Shown piece after piece: positions 7,870 to 15,691 of a stretch of DNA of 64,000 bases. The first letter of the stretch is position 1; the number at the start of each line of letters is the position of its first letter. The notes below the pieces were generated by a model. The model had not been told where the DNA came from and made no database searches. It saw nothing but the letters and a program-made list of their open reading frames with translations. The stretch covers positions 296,836 through 360,835 of the forward strand of contig DASXYG010000095.1 of the NCBI GenBank assembly GCA_036502625.1, read 5' to 3'. The position numbers and the translations under genes are program-made. Source of the stretch: DASXYG01 sp036502625. Its GTDB lineage: Bacteria > Actinomycetota > Actinomycetes > Streptosporangiales > Streptosporangiaceae.

Positions 7870-8658
7870 GTGCCGAACGCGCAGTGGCCGCCCGCGGGCG
7901 TCGATCCCGCCAAGCCCAGTACCGCCCGCATGTACGACTACTACCTCGGCGGCACGGACAACTTCGAGTCCGACCGGGTGGCCGCGCGCGAGGTCATCGC
8001 GGCGAACCCCGAGGTCAAGGCGCTGGCGCGGGCGAACCGCGACTTCATGGTGCGGGCCGTGCGCTTCATGTCCGAGCAGGGCGTACGCCAGTTCATCGAC
8101 CTCGGCACCGGCATCCCGACGTCACCGAACGTCCACGAGATCGCCGGGGAGACCCATCCCGCGCGGGTCGTCTACGTCGACCACGACCCGATCGTCATGG
8201 CGCACAACCGCGCGCTGCTGGAGACCCGCCCCGGTGTGCTGACCGTACAGGCGGACCTGCGGCGTCCGGCGAACATCCTGAACCACCCGGGCGTGCAGCG
8301 GCTCATCGACTTCGACGAGCCGTTCGGCCTGCTCATCGTCTCGGTGTTCCACTTCGTCAGCGACGCCGACGACCCCGTGGGCATCATCGGCCGGTTCCGC
8401 TCCGTCATGGCGCCGGGCAGCTACCTGGCGATGTCCGTGATCACCAACGAGGGCCTGTCCGCCGACGACATCGACCGCATCCAGGCGACGTACACCCGCA
8501 CCGGCGCCTCCCCCACCGGCCGCAGCCGCGCCCGCATCCAGGAGATGTTCACCGGCTTCGACCTCGCCGAACCGGGCCTCACCACCGTCCAGTCCTGGCG
8601 CGCCAACACCCCGGAGACCCGCGCCAGACTTCTCGCCGGAGTCGGCCAAAAGGTTTAG
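7870..8658 (+). CDS. SAM-dependent methyltransferase, DUF574 / S-adenosyl methyltransferase family
   Basis: Member of an actinobacterial methyltransferase family with no assigned substrate, 262 residues. It starts with the typical PSTARMYDYYLGGTDNF segment, then motif I DLGTGIPTSPNVHEIA near residue 78 and the acidic-loop region VYVDHDPIV that should bind SAM. FGLLIVSVFHFVSD follows as the post-motif strand. The family is commonly multi-copy in actinomycetes. The gene is monocistronic, 50 bases after the SDR operon, and probably translated from a leaderless mRNA. Confidence 0.88.
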   Translation: MPNAQWPPAGVDPAKPSTARMYDYYLGGTDNFESDRVAAREVIAANPEVKALARANRDFMVRAVRFMSEQGVRQFIDLGTGIPTSPNVHEIAGETHPARVVYVDHDPIVMAHNRALLETRPGVLTVQADLRRPANILNHPGVQRLIDFDEPFGLLIVSVFHFVSDADDPVGIIGRFRSVMAPGSYLAMSVITNEGLSADDIDRIQATYTRTGASPTGRSRARIQEMFTGFDLAEPGLTTVQSWRANTPETRARLLAGVGQKV

Positions 8659-8723
8659 CCGCACCCGTTCCCACCCCCCGCAGCGTCACCGCATAATCAC
8701 CGAAGCGGTCCGGAGGTGGTCGG

Positions 8724-9653
8724 ATGTCCCAGAGCCCACGCAGGTACGCCACGCTGCTCCTCGCGGCGACCCTGGCGGCAAGCCTCACCCTGTCCCCCGT
8801 CACGGCCCAGGCCGCGCCCGTACGCCTCGCCGCGGCGGCACGCCCGTCCGTGACCGCGCGTTCGGTCGCCGTCTACAACCGCTCCACGCACGCGTGGCTC
8901 TACCTCAAGCAGGCGCGCACCCGGAGGCCGATCGCCAGCGTCACGAAGCTCATGACCGCGTACGTCGTCCTGAAGCACGCCCGCTGGCGCACCCCCGTGA
9001 CGATCAGCAAGGCCGCCGTCGCGTACGCGCACCGCCACGACGCCACCACCGCGAACCTCCGCCCCGGCGAACGCATCACCTTGGCGCAGGCGCTGTACGG
9101 CATGCTCCTCCCCAGCGGCGCCGACGTCGCGTACCAGCTCGCCAAGAACTACGGCCCCGGCCACGGGAAGTTCATCGCCAAGATGAACGCGTACGCCCGC
9201 GCCCTGCACATGACGAAGACCCACTACGCCAACCCCGACGGCCTCCCGTACAAGGACTCCCACGGCCGCTCCGGCTACTCCACCGCCGTGGACCAGCTCA
9301 AACTGGTCAACGCCCTCCTCCGCAGCACGTCCTTCCGCAAGGTGGTCCGCACCACCCGCTACCACCTGCACGCGGGCCACGGCCACCGAGCCCACACCTG
9401 GACCAACACCAACCGCCTATTGGGCGCCTACCGAGGCGCCCACGGCGTCAAAACCGGCACCACCAAAGCCGCCGGCGCCTGCCTGGCCTTCTCCGCCTAC
9501 CGCGGCACCCGCAACATCATCGGCATAGTCCTCCACAGCACAACCCCCACCACCCGCTTCCGCGACGCCACCCACCTGCTCAACTACGCCTACGGCACCC
9601 ACCCCACCCAAGTCCACCTCCGCTCCCTACCAGCGGGCACGAACCCGGACTAG
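8724..9653 (+). CDS. D-alanyl-D-alanine carboxypeptidase family serine hydrolase (low-mass PBP)
   Basis: Secreted peptidase_S11-type enzyme that trims the terminal D-Ala of peptidoglycan stem peptides. Residues 1-31 form a signal peptide (RRYATLLLAATLAASLTLSP, cut after AQA). The active-site SxxK is Ser72-Val-Thr-Lys75, and the third motif KTGTT is near residue 240. The second motif reads SGA (in LLPSGADVAY) where SxN is usual, so the Asn is replaced. No C-terminal amphipathic anchor is seen. GGAGG precedes the ATG. Activity is likely but the changed second motif deserves note. It ends 13 bases before a convergent gene. Confidence 0.87.
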   Translation: MSQSPRRYATLLLAATLAASLTLSPVTAQAAPVRLAAAARPSVTARSVAVYNRSTHAWLYLKQARTRRPIASVTKLMTAYVVLKHARWRTPVTISKAAVAYAHRHDATTANLRPGERITLAQALYGMLLPSGADVAYQLAKNYGPGHGKFIAKMNAYARALHMTKTHYANPDGLPYKDSHGRSGYSTAVDQLKLVNALLRSTSFRKVVRTTRYHLHAGHGHRAHTWTNTNRLLGAYRGAHGVKTGTTKAAGACLAFSAYRGTRNIIGIVLHSTTPTTRFRDATHLLNYAYGTHPTQVHLRSLPAGTNPD

Positions 9654-9666
9654 GGGACGCGGCAGG

Positions 9667-10188
9667 CTAGCGGGACCCGCCCGCCTCACGCCTGTGCGCC
9701 TGCAGGGCAACCGCGGGGTACACCGACGGCTTGATGGAGTCCGCGATCTCCAGCGCCTCCTCGATCTCGTCGAGGTACGCCCAGATCTCCAGGTCGCGCG
9801 GGCAGAAGGTCGCCAGCAGACTGGCCGTCATCACGATGGGCCAGCTCGCCATCTCTTCCATCGTGGGGAATGCCCGGTCGAGTCCCTGGAATCCGATCGC
9901 GGTCTCCCGCAGGTACGTGTAGACCTGCGTTTCGTCCAGGTCGAGTTCGCTCTCGGCCTTGGCCGCGTTCTCGGCCATGCGGCGCAGCCCGGCGTCGGTG
10001 GGCCACTCAGGACCCAGAACATCGACGGCAATGTAGCCGGCGACGGCCACGCACAGGCCAAGGCACTCACGGAACCGCTGGTCGTCGCCGACGGCCCTGA
10101 TCGCTTCGGTCAGTTCGTCAAGTTCACCGCGTACGGCATGGGCCAGCATCGTCCGGGTTGGGTCCTCAACCTGAGGATCGATCCGCAT
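9667..10188 (-). CDS. Conserved hypothetical protein, mostly helical
   Basis: I do not recognise a domain in this 173-residue protein. It is acidic, mostly helical and soluble, without signal peptide or membrane segment; the middle has GLCVAVAGYIAVDVLGPEWPT, the C-terminal half YLDEIEEALEIADSI. The ATG has GCGAGG-like purines just upstream (gaggcgagga). Its start lies inside the end of the upstream coiled-coil membrane protein gene with a 23-base overlap, so the two are cotranscribed and probably translationally coupled. The pair may form a membrane-associated complex; that is inference from coupling only. Confidence 0.6.
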   Translation of the reverse strand: MRIDPQVEDPTRTMLAHAVRGELDELTEAIRAVGDDQRFRECLGLCVAVAGYIAVDVLGPEWPTDAGLRRMAENAAKAESELDLDETQVYTYLRETAIGFQGLDRAFPTMEEMASWPIVMTASLLATFCPRDLEIWAYLDEIEEALEIADSIKPSVYPAVALQAHRREAGGSR

Positions 10189-10882
10189 TCCTCGCCTCTC
10201 TCCGGTTCCGAATCCATGCCACGCCTGAGACCGCCATGCCGAACAGACCTGCGGACAATGTAGCGGTGTGCGCGGTGGGCGGCAGGTGGACCGCCAGCTC
10301 CGCGAGCCCGGTCGCGGCGGTTGACGACACGAAGCCGAGCGCTGCGTCGGATGGGCCGCGACGGCGCCACTTCGGTTCCGCCGTCTTCTCCCCGCGTGTG
10401 TCACCAGTGAGTGTGCGCGCGTCCGCCTTGCTCGCGGCCGCGGTGTCCGCCGCGTCCACGTGATCCGCGGATCGTGTACTCGCATCCGCACCGGGCCGCT
10501 CCTGCCGGGAGAGGTGCGCCTCGAAGCGCGACTCCAGGGCGTGGAGTCTGGCGGTGAACTCGGCCTTGTCGGCGGCGCGCTGGGATTTCAGGTCGGCGAG
10601 TTCGGCGCGGAGGTCGGCGTTCTCCTTGCGGAGGTCGGCGGGGTCGCGGGGGGTGTCGTCCGGGGGGACGCTCTCGACGCCGCGGAGGTCCGAGCGGGGC
10701 GTACGCGCGTGTCGCGTCTCGGATGGGGGTCCGTCCGGGTGCGGGCGCAGTCCCGTGACGGGGGCGGGGACGCGGGAATCGGTGGCGCGTCCCCGGTGGG
10801 CGGCGCGATCGGGGGCGGCGCGATCCGGGGTTCCGCGGTCGGGCGAGGATGGCGGGGCGGGGCGGTGGTGCAGTTCGCCCAT
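10166..10882 (-). CDS. Coiled-coil protein with a C-terminal hydrophobic segment
   Basis: Unrecognised 238-residue protein. Residues 1-75 are low complexity, rich in Pro, Arg and Asp. Residues about 80-125 form a heptad-like coiled coil (DLRKENADLRAELADL, FTARLHALESRFEAH). A hydrophobic segment near residues 185-225 (AALGFVSSTAATGLAELAV, TLSAGLFGMAVSGVAWI) suggests one hairpin or two short membrane helices, then a basic tail RNRREAR. It overlaps the next gene by 23 bases. It resembles small coiled-coil membrane proteins often found in actinobacterial accessory regions, but I cannot name a family. Confidence 0.55.
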   Translation of the reverse strand: MGELHHRPAPPSSPDRGTPDRAAPDRAAHRGRATDSRVPAPVTGLRPHPDGPPSETRHARTPRSDLRGVESVPPDDTPRDPADLRKENADLRAELADLKSQRAADKAEFTARLHALESRFEAHLSRQERPGADASTRSADHVDAADTAAASKADARTLTGDTRGEKTAEPKWRRRGPSDAALGFVSSTAATGLAELAVHLPPTAHTATLSAGLFGMAVSGVAWIRNRREARNADRSSG

Positions 10883-11009
10883 GGTGGTTGCCGCATTTCG
10901 GTGGGGGTCGCCGCTGGTCAGGGACCATCGTGGCGAGGGGGGTGCTTACGGTCAACCGGGCGCCCGCAATCGGCCAGGCGGGTACCTGGTGTCGGGCGGG
11001 CCATCGGGC

Positions 11010-11015
11010 GACGAT
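11010..11015 (+). promoter_or_regulatory. Possible -10 box of a leaderless globin transcript
   Basis: GACGAT ends 6 bases before the globin ATG and there is no ribosome-binding site. Match to the -10 consensus is partial. Confidence 0.3.
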
Positions 11016-11021
11016 TGCCGT

Positions 11022-11468
11022 ATGGAGTCGTTATTCGAGCATGCGGGTGGTGAGCCCGGGTTGCGCCGGTTGGAAGAGTTGTTCTATGCGTATGTGCTGG
11101 CGGATCCGGTGTTGAAGGTGTTGTTCCCGGTTCGGCGGGAGACGCATGTGCCGGCGTTGACGGCGTTCACGGCGGAGACGTTCGGGGGGCCGGATCGCTT
11201 TACGCGGGAGATGGGCGGCTTCCTGGGGCTCATCGCGGTGCACCGGGGGTTGAAGATCACCGAGGGGCAGCGGCGGCGGTTCTGCGAGCTGTACCTCAAG
11301 GCCGCCGATGACGCCGGTCTCCCCGATGACGCGCCGTTCCGGCAGGCGCTGCGCGAGCACGTCGAGTTCGGCTCGCAGGTCGCCATGCAGAACTCCAACG
11401 CCGAGACGGACGACCAGCTCCATCCCCTACGCGAGGTCCCCCACTGGACCTGGCCCGACCAGGGCTGA
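11022..11468 (+). CDS. Truncated hemoglobin (group II-like globin)
   Basis: Small heme protein of 148 residues with the two-over-two globin pattern. The N-terminus carries ELFYAYVLADPVLKVLFP (B-C helices), the E-helix region has FTAETFGGPDRFTREMGG, and the proximal histidine is in LIAVHRGLKITEGQRRRF. Group II proteins usually have Trp at G8; here the matching stretch RRRFCEL carries Phe. It may bind oxygen or detoxify NO; neither is proven by the sequence. The gene stands alone, convergent with the WYL regulator (18-base gap). Confidence 0.8.
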   Translation: MESLFEHAGGEPGLRRLEELFYAYVLADPVLKVLFPVRRETHVPALTAFTAETFGGPDRFTREMGGFLGLIAVHRGLKITEGQRRRFCELYLKAADDAGLPDDAPFRQALREHVEFGSQVAMQNSNAETDDQLHPLREVPHWTWPDQG

Positions 11469-11486
11469 GCAAGAGCCCCCGAGCCC

Positions 11487-12455
11487 CTACTCGTACAGCG
11501 CCGCCGTCTCCGCCAGACGCCTTCGCACCGCTTCGCGGAGGTCCATCGGGGCCAGTACCTCCAGTTCCGGGCCGAGCTTCAGCAGATCGACGACCGCGTG
11601 GTGGACGGACTCGATCGGGACCGTGGCGTGGATCCAGCCGTCCGCGTCCGGTGCGGAGGCCGTCTCCTCCATGGCGCGGTGGACGGCGGGGGCCATCAGG
11701 TGGACGGCCTTGGCGCGGCCAACGGGCGACAGGCGGATCTCCGCTTGGGCGGTGTAGGAGTCGCGTTCGAAGCGTTCCGTCCAGTCCTGCCAGAACTTCG
11801 CGAGGTCGAAGTCGTCCGGGCGGGCGAACTCCTCCTCCAGGGGTTCGACCGCGCTGACCCGGGTCACGCGGTACGTACGGATCTTGTCGCCCGCCGCCGC
11901 CACGAGGTACCACAGGCCCGCCTTCAGGACGACGCCCAGTGGGTCGAGGGTGGTCCACTGCTCGCCGCGCCGCCACGAGCGGTAGCGGACGCGGAGGCGG
12001 CGGCGCGCCCACACGGCGTCGCCGATCTCGGTGAGGAACGGGATCGGCTCGGGGTCGCGGAACCAGCCCGGCGCGTCGAGGTGGAACAGCTCCCGCATGT
12101 GGGCGGCGCGTTCGCGCAGCTCGGGCGGCAGCGCGGCGAGCAGTTTGAGCTGCGCGCCCGCGAGCACCGCCCCCATGCCGAGCTCCGCGGCCGGCCCCGG
12201 CAGCCCCGCGAGGAACAGCGAGACGGCTTCGTCGCTGGTCAGCCCGGTGAGCTTCGTACGGTAGCCGTCGAGAAGCTGGTAGCCGCCCGCAGGACCGCGG
12301 TCGGCGTACACCGGGACGCCCGCCGCCGACAGCGACTCGACGTCCCGGTACACCGTGCGCACGGACACCTCGAGCTCGGCGGCGAGCTCCGGCGCGGTCA
12401 TCCGCCCGCGCGTCTGCAACAGCAACAGCAACGACAACAACCTGCTCGCCCGCAC
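11487..12455 (-). CDS. WYL-domain DNA-binding transcriptional regulator (YafY type)
   Basis: Cytoplasmic regulator of 322 residues. The N-terminal HTH_11 is LLLLLQTRGRMTAPELAAEL, followed by SVRTVYRDVESLSAAGVPV and the characteristic wing YADRGPAGGYQLLDGY. The WYL domain lies at about residues 135-220 (LDPLGVVLKAGLWYLVA, KIRTYRVTRV), and a WCX extension follows. WYL proteins sense nucleic-acid or other ligands; the target is unknown. The GTG start gives the usual N-terminus. It lies 37 bases downstream of the TPP enzyme gene in the other's upstream-to-downstream direction (same strand), so the two could be expressed together. Confidence 0.87.
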   Translation of the reverse strand: MRASRLLSLLLLLQTRGRMTAPELAAELEVSVRTVYRDVESLSAAGVPVYADRGPAGGYQLLDGYRTKLTGLTSDEAVSLFLAGLPGPAAELGMGAVLAGAQLKLLAALPPELRERAAHMRELFHLDAPGWFRDPEPIPFLTEIGDAVWARRRLRVRYRSWRRGEQWTTLDPLGVVLKAGLWYLVAAAGDKIRTYRVTRVSAVEPLEEEFARPDDFDLAKFWQDWTERFERDSYTAQAEIRLSPVGRAKAVHLMAPAVHRAMEETASAPDADGWIHATVPIESVHHAVVDLLKLGPELEVLAPMDLREAVRRRLAETAALYE

Positions 12456-12492
12456 CCGCCCATTCTCCCCGAATCCGGCGAACGCGCAGGCC

Positions 12493-14106
12493 TCAGCCGG
12501 TCGCGCGCGGGATCGGGACCTCGATCAGCGAGGGCCCGGTACGTCCGACGGCCTCCGCCAGGGCGGCGCGCAGCGCCTCCGGGGAGTCGGCGCGCGCCGC
12601 GGTCAGGCCGAACGACGTGGCCAGCGTCACGTAGTCGGGGGCGACCAGCTCGGTGGCGATGACGCGGCCGTCGTAGAAGCGGCGCTGGTTCTGGTGGACC
12701 GCGGAGTACGTGCGGTCGTTGAAGACCACCACGGTCACCGCGATGCCCTCCTGCGCGGCGGTCGCCAGCTCGCCGATGGTCTGGAGGATGCCGCCGTCGC
12801 CGCACAGCGCCACGACCGGCCGCTCCCCCACGCCCACGCGCGCGCCCAGCGCCACGGGCAGGCCGCAGCCGATCGAGCACAGCTCGTACGGGTGCAGGTA
12901 CGCCCGCGGCCGGTCCACCGGGAACAGTTCGGCGGAGGCGTAGCCGAGCTGCGTCATGTCCGCGACCGTCACGCCGTCGGCGGGCAGCGCGGCGCGCACG
13001 GCGTCGAGGTACTCGGTGGGCACCTCGAACTCGGCGCGCGCGAACTCGGTGAACGCGGCGTTCACGGCCGCGACGGACGCCGCGGCGCGCGCGGAGTCCG
13101 CGGAGTCCGCGGTGGCGTCGCCCACCAGCGGGAGCAGCGCGTCGAGGAAGGCGCCCGCGTCGGCGTGGATGCCGAGGTCGACGGGGAAGCGGCGGGTGAG
13201 CTCCGCCGGGTCGAGGTCCACCCGTACGCGCGTGGCGGGCATCGGGAGCTCGCCCACGGCGGTGCGCTCGTCGCCCAGCTTCGTGCCGATGATCAGCGCG
13301 ACGTCGCTGGCGCCGATCAGGTCGTGCAGCGCGCCCGGCACGATCGAGATGCGGCTCGCCACGGCCAGCGGGTGGCCGTCCGGCAGCACGCCCTTGCTTC
13401 CGGGGCCGAGCAGGACGGGTGCGCCGAGACGTTCGGCCAGCGTACGGAGCTGGTCGGCGCAGTCGGCGGTGCCCGCGCCCGCGAAGATCACCGGACGCTC
13501 GGCGCTCACGAGCAGCTCGGCGGCCTTGCGGACCTGGTCGCCGGACGGCGTGGGCCGCGCGGCCGGCAGCGGGTCGGCCGCGCCCGCCGGTACGGGCTCG
13601 GTCAGGAGGTCAAGCGGGATCTCCAGGTAGGCGCCGCGCGGCCGGCGCGCGGTCAGCGCCGCGAACGCCTCGGCGAGCGCGCCGGGCAGCTCGGCGGCGT
13701 CGGCCACCCGCCGCGACCAGCCGACCAGCGCGGCCATCGAGGCGTACTGGTCCTTCAGCTCGTGCAGCGCGCCGCGCTCGCGGCCGTCGTGGTCGCGCGG
13801 CAGCGTCGTGGCGATCGTCAGCACGGGCACGGAGTCGGAGTACGCGTTGGCCATCGGCGTGGCGATGTTCGTGACGCCGGGCCCGGAGATCACCACCGCC
13901 ACGCCCACCCGCCCGGTCGCCCGCGCGTAGCCGTACGCCATGAACCCGGCGCCCTGCTCGTGCCGCGCCAGGACGTGCCGCATGCCGCTGTCGCGCAGCG
14001 CGTCGTACAGCGGCAGCGTGTGGACGCCCGGGATGCCGAAGACCGTGTCGACGCCGTGTCGCTCCAGTGTGGCGGTCAGCGCCTGCGCGCCGTTCAGAAC
14101 GGTCAA
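12493..14106 (-). CDS. Thiamine-pyrophosphate enzyme, acetolactate-synthase-like
   Basis: TPP- and Mg-dependent enzyme of 537 residues that should cleave a 2-oxoacid. The N-terminal PYR domain holds the catalytic Glu50 in RHEQGAGFMAYGYAR. The central domain includes GAGTADCADQLRTLAERLGAPV, split by the usual loops. The C-terminal PP domain has the metal motif CGDGGILQTIGELATAAQ ending in VVFND. I chose TTG at 14106 because AGGAGG lies 7 bases upstream; the frame stays open far upstream into a decayed ABC transporter, which is not part of this gene. It resembles the 5-guanidino-2-oxopentanoate decarboxylase / acetolactate synthase large subunit group; no small subunit gene adjoins, so ilvB is unlikely. 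Confidence 0.85.
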   Translation of the reverse strand: MTVLNGAQALTATLERHGVDTVFGIPGVHTLPLYDALRDSGMRHVLARHEQGAGFMAYGYARATGRVGVAVVISGPGVTNIATPMANAYSDSVPVLTIATTLPRDHDGRERGALHELKDQYASMAALVGWSRRVADAAELPGALAEAFAALTARRPRGAYLEIPLDLLTEPVPAGAADPLPAARPTPSGDQVRKAAELLVSAERPVIFAGAGTADCADQLRTLAERLGAPVLLGPGSKGVLPDGHPLAVASRISIVPGALHDLIGASDVALIIGTKLGDERTAVGELPMPATRVRVDLDPAELTRRFPVDLGIHADAGAFLDALLPLVGDATADSADSARAAASVAAVNAAFTEFARAEFEVPTEYLDAVRAALPADGVTVADMTQLGYASAELFPVDRPRAYLHPYELCSIGCGLPVALGARVGVGERPVVALCGDGGILQTIGELATAAQEGIAVTVVVFNDRTYSAVHQNQRRFYDGRVIATELVAPDYVTLATSFGLTAARADSPEALRAALAEAVGRTGPSLIEVPIPRATG

Positions 14107-14257
14107 CTCACGTCCTCCTGAGGTGATGGCCGTACGGGACGAACGCGACGTTACCCGGCATCCCATCCGCACCGGTCGCGCGCACCCTTCCCGGCCCGGC
14201 CGCGGGACGGCGCGGAATACGCTGAGCCCCTGCGGGGGCGAGCGAGGGGAGGCGGCG

Positions 14258-14518
14258 GTGCGCATCGGCATCCTCGGCCCACTCGACGTGCGCGGCGAGG
14301 CGGCCGGCCCGGTCGGCGTGCCGGGCGCCCGGCTGCGCGCGCTGCTCATCCGGCTGGCCCGCGACCCCGGGCGTACGGTCGCCGCCGCGCGGCTGATCGA
14401 CGACCTCTGGCACGACGCGCTGCAGGCCCAGGTGTCCCGGCTGCGCGCGCTGCTCGGCCGGGAGCTGGTCGAGTCGCGCGACGGCGGCCGCCGGGCGTAC
14501 GGCGCTGGCCGCGGGTGA
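14258..14518 (+). pseudogene. Remnant of a SARP/AfsR-type (BTAD) regulator
   Basis: The GTG ORF begins with RIGILGPLDVRGEAAGPVGV, GARLRALLIRLARDPGRTV and AARLIDDLW, a textbook N-terminus of SARP-type DNA-binding domains. The next part is already shortened: DLW runs into LQAQVSRLRALLG, without the usual proline/glycine loop. The reading frame ends after 86 residues, before the bacterial transcriptional activation domain. No continuation is seen in other frames. I call it a decayed regulator, possibly from a lost biosynthetic cluster. Confidence 0.7.
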
Positions 14519-14577
14519 GCCGGCGAGCGCCGCGGAGCTGCCGCCCCCATGGAGCGCCGCACCTCGGACGCCGCGCC

Positions 14578-14727
14578 GCCGCGCGCCCGCGTCGCGTCGG
14601 CGACCACGTCGTGGCCGCACACCTCGGCGTGTCCGGTGTCCGGGCGCAACAGCGTGGCGAGCCCCCGCGTGGCGCCGAACCGCTTGTTCAGGCCCGCGGC
14701 CGTGATCGCGTACGGCGTATCCCGCAT
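14578..14727 (-). pseudogene. Remnant of a DrrA-like ABC transporter ATPase
   Basis: From an ATG at 14727 the minus strand reads AITAAGLNKRFGAT, then directly LATLLRPDTGHAEVCGHDVV and ADATR. In intact daunorubicin-resistance-type ATPases these two segments are separated by about 35 residues that include the Walker A loop, so an in-frame deletion removed the nucleotide-binding site. After about residue 50 the similarity ends. Together with the SARP remnant this marks a graveyard of a former secondary-metabolism locus. Confidence 0.7.
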
Positions 14728-14823
14728 GTCCGTCCTCAGGTAGTCGTCACCGTTCCCGAGGACGGTCGCGCGGCCGCCTGACGGGGGCCTGACGCGACCT
14801 GACGCGGCGCTGATCCGGCGCGG

Positions 14824-15564
14824 CTACCGCGCGACCAGCGTCATCTCGAACGAGTATCGCTCGGCCAGGTACGCGTGGGTGCCGTACTCCAGGGCGCGGC
14901 CGGTGGAGTCGAAGGCCGTGCGGGTCATGGTGAGGACGGTCGCGGAGCGCGGTGTGTTCAGGAGGCGGGCCTCGCGGGGCGTGACCGTACGGGCGCCGAT
15001 GGTCTGGCTGGCCACCTGGGGCTGGCGGCCGGCGGCGCGGAGCATTTCGTACAGGCCGCCGCGCTCCAGGGATTCGGCGGTGACGGGGAGCAGGCCGCCG
15101 GGCAGGTAGTTGTGCATGATCGCCAAAGGGGTCTCGTCGGCGAACCGCACCCGCTCCACGGACACCACGGGCGCGCCCTCGGCGACGCCCAGCGCCGCGG
15201 CGACGTGCGGGCTCGCGGGTTCGTCGTCGATGCCGAGCACGCGCGTGGCCGGGCCGCGGCCGGCCTCGGTGAGGTCGTCGTGGAGGCTGGTCAAGGCGAT
15301 GGGGCGCTTCACCCGGCGCGGCACCACGACGGTGCCGACCCCGCGGCGGCGGACGACCAGGCCCTGCGCGACCAGCCGCTCGATGGCCTTGCGCAGCGTG
15401 GGGCGGCTGACGGCGAGGCGGTCGGCGAGCTCCACCTCGTTGTCGAGCCGGGCGCCGGGTTCCAGCTCGCCGCTGTCGATCACCCGCTCCAGTTGCTCGG
15501 CGATCTGGAAGTACAGCGGCACCGGGCTGTTCCGATCCACCGTCACGCCGAGCGGAGCACTCAT
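14824..15564 (-). CDS. GntR-family regulator with UTRA domain (HutC subfamily), likely iol regulator
   Basis: Effector-responsive transcription factor of 246 residues. The winged helix at residues 15-80 has PLYFQIAEQLERVIDSGEL and SRPTLRKAIERLVAQGLV; the UTRA ligand domain covers about 95-235 (TRVLGI, VVSVERVRFADETPLAI, EYGTHAYLAERYSFEM). It is divergent from the inositol catabolic operon with a 127-base gap that contains an inverted repeat, so it probably represses that operon until an inositol-derived metabolite binds. The effector is inferred from context. Confidence 0.88.
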   Translation of the reverse strand: MSAPLGVTVDRNSPVPLYFQIAEQLERVIDSGELEPGARLDNEVELADRLAVSRPTLRKAIERLVAQGLVVRRRGVGTVVVPRRVKRPIALTSLHDDLTEAGRGPATRVLGIDDEPASPHVAAALGVAEGAPVVSVERVRFADETPLAIMHNYLPGGLLPVTAESLERGGLYEMLRAAGRQPQVASQTIGARTVTPREARLLNTPRSATVLTMTRTAFDSTGRALEYGTHAYLAERYSFEMTLVAR

Positions 15565-15600
15565 GAACGTACCGTCCCACCACCCGGCGCCGGGTTCAAC

Positions 15601-15624
15601 TTATGTCCGTATGTATTGACAAAC
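15601..15624. promoter_or_regulatory. Candidate operator of the GntR regulator in the iol intergenic region
   Basis: TTATGTC, 10 bases, GACAAAC: an inverted repeat with a perfect TGTC/GACA core, unusually AT-rich for this genome. It overlaps TTGACA at 15616, which is a -35 box for the iol operon (17 bases to GAGAGT at 15639). A direct repeat TATGT-N3-TATGT lies inside. Confidence 0.5.
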
Positions 15625-15644
15625 TCAGGCGCCGCGTTGAGAGT
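15616..15644 (+). promoter_or_regulatory. Putative promoter of the inositol catabolism operon
   Basis: Perfect TTGACA at 15616-15621, spacer of 17, weak -10 GAGAGT at 15639-15644. The start would be about 40 bases before the iolG ATG. The operator candidate overlaps the -35 box. Confidence 0.4.
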
Positions 15645-15691
15645 GGCCGCGAGCGCGGCGCTGCCGGACTATCTCCTGGAGGACGGTCACG

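Noticed and set aside
12493..14106. Calling the TPP enzyme ilvB
   Set aside because: No ilvN small-subunit or ilvC gene is adjacent and key acetolactate synthase surroundings are missing.
14107..14727. Possible N-terminal extension of the TPP enzyme through an open frame up to 14727
   Set aside because: The upstream part encodes an ABC transporter remnant and random sequence; the TTG at 14106 has AGGAGG at the right distance and fits the family start.
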